NCBI GenBank assembly: GCA_002449765.1
Contig: DJXN01000012.1
Location: 124,001-188,000 of the forward strand
Length of the DNA: 64,000 nucleotides
Source: Fibrobacter sp. UBA7003
Lineage (GTDB): Bacteria > Fibrobacterota > Fibrobacteria > Fibrobacterales > Fibrobacteraceae
Reading direction: 5' to 3'
How positions within the stretch are numbered: position 1 is the first letter of the stretch; each line of letters begins with the position of its first letter. Under the pieces are notes generated by a model. The model did no database searches and was not told the DNA's origin. It saw nothing but the letters and a program-made list of their open reading frames with translations. The position numbers and the translations under genes are program-made. Positions 58,124-64,000 of this stretch are shown here, in pieces.

Positions 58124-59683
58124 TTAGAACTTCGTATCGACCGGGTTGAAGGTGAACTTCACGCCGGAACGCAGCCAGCCATCGTAACCATCATCGCCCT
58201 TCACGTGCGCGAGGTTTTCGTACTTGCGGAACCCGCCTCCCACATAAAAGCCGAACCAGCCGTTCACCTTCATCTTGTAGAGCGCATCTACCAGGTACTG
58301 GGCCTCTTCCACGCCGGAGGGGGAATTCTCTCCGCCGGCGAGGGCCACGTTGTAGTCGGTGAACATTTCCTTGTCGCCCTGGCGCAGCCATGCAAGAGTG
58401 AGCGCGAGCGAGTGCTTGCCGTACTGCCAGCCGAAATCGAACCACAGGTCGAGAGCGTCGGCGCCACGGCGGTAGCCTATCGGGTAATCCACAAAGTAGG
58501 CGTCGGCGTAATCGGGGTCGTCCTGTTCGCGGTAGTTGCTGCGGTAGTTGCGGCGGCTCGTGTACTTGAGGAGCGGGAGCCTGCTGTTGCCAGCCACGGG
58601 GTCGGTGCGCACCACGTCGAGCCTCCAGCTGAACTTGCCGTAGAGCGCGGTCGAAAGTTCGTGATAGTAGCCCACGAGGTAGTTGATTACAGAGCGGCTC
58701 GTGCCCTTGTCATCGTCCTCGCCCACCGGGCTGTTGATGTCTTCCATGTTTATCTGGCTATAGAACTTCGCGCCATTGCTCGTCTTGTAGCCGAGTTCCA
58801 CGGAAGTCGCTGCCGACGTGTAGCCGGTCGCGTAGTTGTCGTGCCAGTATATGAACGGGCTCATGGAGCGGAACTCGGGAGCCTTGCCGCCAATCATGCT
58901 CTGCTCGGCGATGTAAATCCAGAACTTTTCGGTCTCGATGCCGAACTTGTGGAACATGAAGGTCTTGATGTTGTCGTCGTAGGTGCGGTTGCGCTGGTTC
59001 GCCACCTGGTTGTCGCGCTCGGTGCATTTTTGCGCGTAGGCCTCGGTACCCACGGGCGGGCAGCCGGTCGAATGGTCTATCACGTCGCCGTAAAGCCAGG
59101 CGTTGAGCGAGCTGAACAGGAAATCGTAGCGGAACATGCCGGCAGCGAATTTCCAGCGCAGGCCGTCGTGGTAGGGTGCACCGCCCACCAGGATGTCGTT
59201 CCTGGAAACTTTCAGGTCGTCGAGCGCGAACCGCCCGAACTGCACGTAGCCCACGGGGTTTTCCCACACGGCGTAGGCGTTGTTCGGCACGTTTATATCG
59301 AGTTCGCTCGGGTCGTACGTGAAATTCTTGTGAAGGTCGTCCTGGTACCAGGCCTCGAGATCGCGCCGGAGCGGGGCTTCCAGAAGCACGTGGAAACTCT
59401 TGTAGCCCGCGCGGAAACTGAGGGTGAAGAACGGGTCGAGGTATTCCTCGTAACTGCGGGCGGTTTCGAGCGGAATCTGCAGGCCGCGCCAGTTGCCCCC
59501 GAACCAGTCGGCGGTATCTACCGCGAAGGTGGGGTCGGTGGGGCCGCCGTTGAACCCGAAGTCGAAATCGGTGCCTATCTGGAAATAGCCGCGTTCGCCC
59601 GACTGCGGGGGCGCCGGGTATGCATGGCCCGAAACGGCAAACGCGAGCGCACAGAGAGCGAAGATGTGGGCACCGGACCTCAT
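58124..59683 (-). CDS. Large outer-membrane barrel-like protein
   Basis: 519 aa. A signal peptide (about 1-21, ending GHA) precedes a long stretch of amphipathic strands rich in Tyr, Trp and Asp (YFQIGTDFDFGF, FTLSFRAGYKSFHVLLEAP, WRLDVVRTDP) ending NPVDTKF. It recalls capsule-assembly Wzi-like barrels in style, without a firm family match. It is transcribed with the collagen-like FISUMP lipoprotein (29 nt downstream) and has a TATTTT box ending seven bases before its ATG, suggesting a leaderless start. Confidence 0.8.
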   Translation of the reverse strand: MRSGAHIFALCALAFAVSGHAYPAPPQSGERGYFQIGTDFDFGFNGGPTDPTFAVDTADWFGGNWRGLQIPLETARSYEEYLDPFFTLSFRAGYKSFHVLLEAPLRRDLEAWYQDDLHKNFTYDPSELDINVPNNAYAVWENPVGYVQFGRFALDDLKVSRNDILVGGAPYHDGLRWKFAAGMFRYDFLFSSLNAWLYGDVIDHSTGCPPVGTEAYAQKCTERDNQVANQRNRTYDDNIKTFMFHKFGIETEKFWIYIAEQSMIGGKAPEFRSMSPFIYWHDNYATGYTSAATSVELGYKTSNGAKFYSQINMEDINSPVGEDDDKGTSRSVINYLVGYYHELSTALYGKFSWRLDVVRTDPVAGNSRLPLLKYTSRRNYRSNYREQDDPDYADAYFVDYPIGYRRGADALDLWFDFGWQYGKHSLALTLAWLRQGDKEMFTDYNVALAGGENSPSGVEEAQYLVDALYKMKVNGWFGFYVGGGFRKYENLAHVKGDDGYDGWLRSGVKFTFNPVDTKF

Positions 59684-59688
59684 GAACG

Positions 59689-59696
59689 CTAAAATA
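59689..59696 (-). promoter_or_regulatory. Promoter-like TATTTT box just upstream of the 59683 barrel gene
   Basis: On the minus strand TATTTTAG, five nt, ATG. It belongs to the short-leader group, although the hexamer deviates from TATATT. Confidence 0.33.
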
Positions 59697-59730
59697 GCAA
59701 AGATTCCCGAACAGGGACATTCAAAACACG

Positions 59731-59770
59731 AAAAAGGACTACCCAGGCAGGGAGACCCAGGTAGTCCCTT
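59731..59770 (-). terminator. Rho-independent terminator of ftsZ
   Basis: GGACTACC and GGTAGTCC (59737-59744 with 59761-59768) form an 8-bp stem. On the minus strand it is followed by TTTTTC. It lies about 80 nt past the ftsZ stop and closes the murC-ftsQ-ftsA-ftsZ run. Confidence 0.88.
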
Positions 59771-59785
59771 GTGTGTTGTGGGGAT

Positions 59786-59804
59786 GTGCGTGGAATACGC
59801 ACAC
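59786..59804. repeat. Small perfect hairpin between ftsZ and its terminator
   Basis: TGTGCGT (59786-59792) pairs perfectly with ACGCACA (59798-59804) around GGAAT. It has no T tract. It lies in the ftsZ 3' untranslated region among GT-rich sequence; it may protect the mRNA end. Confidence 0.5.
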
Positions 59805-59850
59805 CCTGTGTGTGTGTTATTCTTCTTTCTAGAAGTTCTTCAGAGGCATC

Positions 59851-61461
59851 TTAGAAGATGTCGCTCAGGGCGTTTCCGCGGAGGAAGGCGGGCACGTCGT
59901 AGTCAACACCGTTGCTCTTGAGGGAACCGGCTTCGTACTGCGTGGACTTTGCCGCGGGGGCAGCCGCGAGGGCCTGCTGGCGGATAAAAGTCGGAGTGCC
60001 GAGGTTGGCCGGTTCTTCGCGCATGGCGCTCACAGAAGCAGTCTCATGGACTCCGTTCATGTCGTCCACATCCGCGACGGCAGAGAATTCCTGCGTTTCG
60101 GGAAGGGAGGCGTTGGGAGTCCCGAGAATGGATTCTTCGGCAGCGGGAGCCGTAGCCGAGAATTCAGGAGCAGCATAGCCCTGAGCGGGCTGCTGCACGG
60201 CACCCTGCTGTGTGAACGTCGCCTGCGGAGCGGCAGGAGCGACGGCCGGCATGGCAACCGTGTTGTGCGCAAGGGCAACGAAATTCAGGCTGGTCGGACG
60301 CGGAGTCGGCTGCACCGGCTGCGGCGCGACGGGAGCCTGCTGGACCGGGGCCTGCGAGAAGCCTGCAGGGCTACCGATGGTGTTCACCAGGTCGCTCGGG
60401 CGGGGTGTCGGAGCCACGTAGGGCTGCTGAGCCACCTGGGCAGAAGCGGACTGCTGAATGCCGGTGTTGCCGCAGCCTGTCGCGATAATCGTGATGCAAA
60501 CCTTGTCGCCGAGTTCCGGGAGGAGGATATCGCCGATGATGATATTCGGGTCTCCCATGTCGCCTACGGCCTCGTAGATATGTTCCATGGCCTCGCTGTA
60601 TTCGATCATGGAGAAACTTTCGCCGTGGGAAACATTCACCAGCACGCCGGTAGCGCCTTCCACGTTCACGTCTTCGAGAAGCGGAGAAGAGAGGGCCATG
60701 TCAACAGCCTTGATGCCGCGGTTTTCGCCTTCGGCAATGCCCGTGCCCATGAGGGCGGAGCCGCCGTTGGTCATCACGGTCTTCACGTCGGCAAAGTCAA
60801 CGTGGATAAGGCCATGGCGGAACATGATGTCGCAAATGCTGCGGACGGCGTTACCGAGAATGTCGTCAGTCAGCTTGAACGCGCCTTCGAGGGTCATGTT
60901 CTTGTCGGTATTCTCGACCACGTTCATGAGCTTCTTGTTGTCAACCACAATCATGGTGTCAACCGTGTCCCTCAGGTTCTTGATGCCCTTTTCTGCATTC
61001 CTGGAGCGGACAGGGCCTTCGTGCCTGAAAGGCTTGGTGACTACGGCTATGGTAAGGATACCGAGTTCACGAGCAGCAGCGCCAATCACCGGGGCTGCAC
61101 CCGTTCCGGTTCCACCGCCCATGCCGGCAGTGACGAAGATGAGGTCGGCCCCCTTCATGGCCTCCTTCAGTTCCTCGACGCTTTCTTCGGCAGCCTTGCG
61201 GCCCACGTCCGGCTTTGCGCCGGCGCCGAGAGTCTTGGTGGTCTTCTGGCCAATGGCAATCTTGTGATCGGCAAGGCTCAGTTCCAAGGCCATGGCATCG
61301 GTATTCACGGCGTAGTATTCCACGCCCTGAATGTTCATGCCGACCATGCGGTTCACGGTGTTGCCGCCGGCACCGCCGACACCGAACACCTTCACCTTCG
61401 CGTTGTTGAGGGTGGATTCATCCATTTCGATATGGGATGTCCCGTTCATGTATTCACTCAT
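59851..61461 (-). CDS. ftsZ: Cell division protein FtsZ
   Basis: 536 aa, longer than the usual 380-400 because of a long linker. A tubulin-like GTPase that forms the Z-ring. It shows the tubulin/FtsZ motifs KVFGVGGAGGNTVNRM (24-39), GGGTGTG (115-121) and NVDxxD-type loops, then a Gln/Pro/Ala-rich linker (about 330-515) and the conserved C-terminal tail DYDVPAFLRG that binds FtsA and other partners. GGGAG precedes ATG 61461, 39 nt after ftsA. A terminator follows at 59731-59770. Confidence 0.97.
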   Translation of the reverse strand: MSEYMNGTSHIEMDESTLNNAKVKVFGVGGAGGNTVNRMVGMNIQGVEYYAVNTDAMALELSLADHKIAIGQKTTKTLGAGAKPDVGRKAAEESVEELKEAMKGADLIFVTAGMGGGTGTGAAPVIGAAARELGILTIAVVTKPFRHEGPVRSRNAEKGIKNLRDTVDTMIVVDNKKLMNVVENTDKNMTLEGAFKLTDDILGNAVRSICDIMFRHGLIHVDFADVKTVMTNGGSALMGTGIAEGENRGIKAVDMALSSPLLEDVNVEGATGVLVNVSHGESFSMIEYSEAMEHIYEAVGDMGDPNIIIGDILLPELGDKVCITIIATGCGNTGIQQSASAQVAQQPYVAPTPRPSDLVNTIGSPAGFSQAPVQQAPVAPQPVQPTPRPTSLNFVALAHNTVAMPAVAPAAPQATFTQQGAVQQPAQGYAAPEFSATAPAAEESILGTPNASLPETQEFSAVADVDDMNGVHETASVSAMREEPANLGTPTFIRQQALAAAPAAKSTQYEAGSLKSNGVDYDVPAFLRGNALSDIF

Positions 61462-61500
61462 AGTTTTTCTCCCTGGGATTGAGTGGTTGGTTTTTGTTGT

Positions 61501-62742
61501 TTAAAAGTATGTCTGGACCAAATCCTTGATCCACTGAAGACCTTTCTTGACGGATACCGTAATCTGCTTACCCGTCTCGTTCCTTCTGTTCTCGCGCTGC
61601 TTGCGGGCGGCGTAATGCAGGAGCCCGATGCCTGTCGCGTAGGATGGCTTGCGGAACGCTTCCTGGATTCCGCTGAAGAACTTGGGAAGCCCGATGCGCA
61701 CCGGCTTGTGGAACACCTTCTCTGCAATCTCGTCGATTCCTTCGAGAGCGCAGCAGCCGCCCGTCAGCACGATTCCGCCGTTGATGAGGCCGTCGATTTT
61801 GTGCTTCTGGAGGTCATCGCTCAGCATCTTGAAAATCTCGGCGACACGGGCCGTGATCACGCGCGCAAGGAGCTTGCGGGAGCACTGCACGTCGCCACGG
61901 TCACCCACGCCGGGCACCGGGAACGTCTCGTCCTCGATAAGGTTGTTGATCTTGCAGGTGCCGTACTTCTTCTTGATTTCTTCGGCCTTCGAAAGCGAAA
62001 TGGGAACCTGGAGGCACTTGCTGATATCGCTCGTGATACTGTTCCCAGCAAGGTCAAGGGAAACCGTATAGCGAACGGACTCGCCCACGAACACGGCCAC
62101 GTCGGCAGAACCGGCGCCAATGTCAATCAGGGCGACTCCCAGTTCCTTTTCATCCTCGGTGAGCACGGCATAGGCGGCAGCAAGGGGTTCCAGCACAAAT
62201 TCCATCGTGTGGAGACCGGCGCTCTTTACGCACTTGTCCAGGTTCTGGATGGCATTCGGGCGCGAGGTAACCACCTGGACTTCGACGCCGAGGCGGCGGC
62301 CGTTGAGGCCCTTCGGGTTGCGGATGCCCGGCTGGTCGTCGAGCGTGTATTCGCCCGGGAACACGTGGATAATCTGCCCGGCCGATTCGGGAATCGTGCT
62401 CGCCTGGTCCTTGACCGTTTCGATATCCTGGCTGCGGACTTCTCCGGTCGGAAGCGTAATGAGTCCCCTGTAGTTGAACGAGGAGACATGCTTTCCGGCG
62501 ATACCCACGTACACGTCGTGGACATCCACGCCGACCGTCGACTCGATGGACTGGGCCGCATTCTTGAGCGTCTCGACCACGTGATCGAACTCGTCCGCAT
62601 TGGTAAGCGGGAAGTCCCCGCATTCCAACACGCGCACGGAGGCTCCGTCCACCATGCCGACGAACAGGTTAATTTTCGAGGCTCCGATATCCAGACCGAA
62701 TATCAGGTCCTCTTTCCTCATTTCATTCCTTGCTTCATCCAT
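61501..62742 (-). CDS. ftsA: Cell division protein FtsA
   Basis: 413 aa from ATG 62742, with AGAGGT upstream; a TTG 18 bases earlier is less likely. An actin-like ATPase that anchors FtsZ to the membrane. FGLDIGASKI (phosphate-1), VALIDIGAGSADVAVF (phosphate-2), VLTGGCCALEGI (adenosine) and the family-specific SHS2 insertion are seen. It ends in an amphipathic membrane-targeting helix KKGLQWIKDLVQTYF. The start overlaps the ftsQ stop by 8 nt. Confidence 0.96.
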   Translation of the reverse strand: MDEARNEMRKEDLIFGLDIGASKINLFVGMVDGASVRVLECGDFPLTNADEFDHVVETLKNAAQSIESTVGVDVHDVYVGIAGKHVSSFNYRGLITLPTGEVRSQDIETVKDQASTIPESAGQIIHVFPGEYTLDDQPGIRNPKGLNGRRLGVEVQVVTSRPNAIQNLDKCVKSAGLHTMEFVLEPLAAAYAVLTEDEKELGVALIDIGAGSADVAVFVGESVRYTVSLDLAGNSITSDISKCLQVPISLSKAEEIKKKYGTCKINNLIEDETFPVPGVGDRGDVQCSRKLLARVITARVAEIFKMLSDDLQKHKIDGLINGGIVLTGGCCALEGIDEIAEKVFHKPVRIGLPKFFSGIQEAFRKPSYATGIGLLHYAARKQRENRRNETGKQITVSVKKGLQWIKDLVQTYF

Positions 62743-63583
62743 TGACACACCTCTTGTCAAAATTCCTTACATAAGCAAAACCGGCATAACGCATGTCCAA
62801 TTCACCGGCACAACGCAAATCCTTCGGAAATCCCGCCTTGACCATCTCGTACAGGGCGAAGAGATCGCTGTTCCAACCCGACTGCGGAAACAGCACATGA
62901 AACTCGACATCGCGGAAGAACACCTCGAAGGCCTTGTCTTCCGAATCCCAGCCCACCTGGGAAATCTGGCCGAAAAGCTTGGAATCGATCTTGCGCATTT
63001 CGGAGAGAAACTTGCATATGCGCTTGATTTCGTCCATGGAACCGGGTTCCACTATCGGAAGCCTGAGCGCAGTCGACATCGATAGCGGCATGGGCACTCC
63101 GCGTTCGGAATAGACAGTCGCCTTGCCCCCTTCGAAGAACGAAGCCACGGGATCCGCCTCCTGCAAACGGATTGTCACGGAGGAGGGGAACTTCTTCTCC
63201 ACTTCCGCCGAACGGATGAGCGGCATCTGCATCAGCATTTTTTCTACCGAATCAGGTTCGAGTTCCGACATGAGCATTCCCGGTTCCACCTGCGCATTCT
63301 GGATAACGTCTTCCCACGAGAGCATGCGATTCCCCTCGATATCGATATACTGCAAATGGCGCAGTTCGAGCGGGTTGAATCGCTGCACGTAGAATCGGTT
63401 CGTCCAGAGAGCGACACCGGCGACAACTAGCAGGATTGCAACAATCCAGCCACGGCGCACGAACCAACGAACGGCGCCCTTGAAGCCGCGTTTCAGCTTT
63501 TGAACGCGGGCCTCCTTGCGCTTGCTCTCGTTGTAGCCGATGCGACGGCCGAGGAATGTCGTCCTGGATTCGGTCAAATGCAT
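62735..63583 (-). CDS. ftsQ: Cell division protein FtsQ (POTRA domain)
   Basis: 282 aa. A basic cytoplasmic tail (about 1-45) is followed by one transmembrane segment (about 46-62; IVAILLVVAGVALW), a POTRA domain (about 72-145; LRHLQYIDIEGNRMLSWEDV, then IRSAEVEKKFPSSVTIRLQE) and a beta domain. It links the early and late divisome parts with FtsB and FtsL. ATG 63583 has GGAGG and overlaps the murC stop by 10 nt; its own stop overlaps ftsA. Order and sequence both support the call. Confidence 0.93.
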   Translation of the reverse strand: MHLTESRTTFLGRRIGYNESKRKEARVQKLKRGFKGAVRWFVRRGWIVAILLVVAGVALWTNRFYVQRFNPLELRHLQYIDIEGNRMLSWEDVIQNAQVEPGMLMSELEPDSVEKMLMQMPLIRSAEVEKKFPSSVTIRLQEADPVASFFEGGKATVYSERGVPMPLSMSTALRLPIVEPGSMDEIKRICKFLSEMRKIDSKLFGQISQVGWDSEDKAFEVFFRDVEFHVLFPQSGWNSDLFALYEMVKAGFPKDLRCAGELDMRYAGFAYVRNFDKRCVNG

Positions 63584-64000
63584 TCCTCCAAAATACGGTC
63601 TCCCAACTTGTAGATGCTTCCGGCGCCCATCAGCACCACCACGTCGCCCGCCTTGAGTTCCTCCTTCAGAATCGGAAGCAGGTTCATCTGGTCGCCCACG
63701 AAACGGGCATTGCGGTGGCCGCGGTCGCTCGCGCTGTTTGCGACAAGCGCGCCTGTCACGCCTTCGATGGGGCGTTCACGCGCCGGATAGATATCCGTCA
63801 CCAAAAGCACATCGCAGTTCGCGAAAGCCATACCGAAAGCTTCGTGCTGGTCGCGGGTGCGACTGAAAAGGTGCGGCTGGAACGCAACGACAATCCTCTT
63901 GTCCGGGAAAGCCTCGCGGAAGCCAAGCAGCGTCGCGGTCGCTTCAGTCGGGTGGTGCGCGTAGTCGTTGAACACCATCACGCCGTTCTTCTCGCCCATG
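63574..64000 (-). CDS. murC: UDP-N-acetylmuramate--L-alanine ligase, C-terminal part only
   Basis: Only the last 141 residues or so are in the window; the gene continues past 64000. The segment is the Mur-ligase C-terminal domain: FNDYAHHPTEATATL, a MurC hallmark, then VVAFQPHLFSRTRD, VTDIYPARE and the final VVLMGAGSIYKLGD. MurC adds L-alanine to UDP-MurNAc in the cytoplasm. ftsQ follows with a 10-nt overlap. Confidence 0.95.
   Translation of the reverse strand, partial: MGEKNGVMVFNDYAHHPTEATATLLGFREAFPDKRIVVAFQPHLFSRTRDQHEAFGMAFANCDVLLVTDIYPARERPIEGVTGALVANSASDRGHRNARFVGDQMNLLPILKEELKAGDVVVLMGAGSIYKLGDRILEECI

Noticed and set aside
1..64000. tRNA, rRNA, CRISPR arrays, insertion sequences, prophage
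   Set aside because: No cloverleaf, ribosomal sequence, regular spaced repeat or transposase-like protein was seen; xer looks like the housekeeping dimer-resolution enzyme rather than a phage integrase.

Overview
The window reads as a chromosomal segment of a Fibrobacter species or close relative, a rumen/gut cellulolytic member of the Fibrobacterota. The evidence is secreted polysaccharidases with serine-rich linkers and C-terminal T9SS-type sorting tails (GH16 at 1241-2761, PL1 at 4339-6402), a GH9 cellulase (36498-38180), proteins with the Fibrobacter succinogenes major paralogous (FISUMP) domain (29754-30758, 57054-58094), a PorV-like outer-membrane protein (51142-52404), and many lipoproteins and beta-barrels without obvious homologues elsewhere. 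I recognised no rRNA, tRNA, CRISPR array, insertion sequence or prophage. Coding density is very high, and the long opposite-strand ORFs are shadows of real genes.

Layout. 1-6402 (minus strand): ettA (cut by the window edge), GH16 glucanase, TPR protein, pectate lyase. 6403-6709: AT-rich divergent regulatory region. 6710-10098 (plus): four-gene operon alternating outer-membrane barrel, lipoprotein, barrel, lipoprotein, closed by a clear terminator. 10155-14429: small membrane protein, acyl-CoA synthetase, and a tightly coupled minus operon (96-aa protein, ybeY, CNNM/CorC-like protein). 14547-20065: FecR-domain protein translationally coupled to a large beta-helix/beta-barrel protein. 20143-27077: FAD dehydrogenase, CcsBA-type cytochrome c synthase fusion, metallophosphatase, cvfB, PRPP synthetase. 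27143-33204: ompA-like protein and a porin from back-to-back promoters, CAP-domain lipoprotein coupled to a FISUMP protein, PAP2 phosphatase, ArsR-methyltransferase fusion, lipoprotein. 33321-38947: hisC, pseudouridine synthase, lipoprotein/barrel pair, GH9, ftsE. 38981-45111: two PpiC-type chaperones (surA and a lipoprotein) and hrpA. 45214-52404: LD-carboxypeptidase lipoprotein, zinc-ribbon microprotein, rfbD, small membrane protein, and an operon of STAS tail-anchored protein, degenerate LytM protein, lipoprotein and Nudix hydrolase, preceded by the PorV-like gene. 52493-59683: Xer recombinase, lipoprotein/barrel pair, purT, collagen-like FISUMP lipoprotein, large barrel. 59851-64000: the dcw division cluster in transcription order murC (cut), ftsQ, ftsA, ftsZ.

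Themes. Most accessory genes build the cell surface: exported glycanases, their likely T9SS machinery, outer-membrane barrels each paired with a lipoprotein (five such pairs), OMP chaperones and peptidoglycan enzymes. Housekeeping genes (translation, RNA processing, division, nucleotide and histidine metabolism) are interspersed.

The most notable sequence-level signals are: (1) GTCAT-starting palindromic repeats inserted in frame inside hrpA (three places) and a pseudouridine synthase gene; (2) a recurring TATATT-like box ending only 4-7 nt before the start codon of at least eight genes, suggesting leaderless mRNAs; (3) a back-to-back promoter pair with TTTG/ATTG and TAnnTTTG elements like those of Bacteroidetes; and (4) the repeated barrel-plus-lipoprotein gene pairs.
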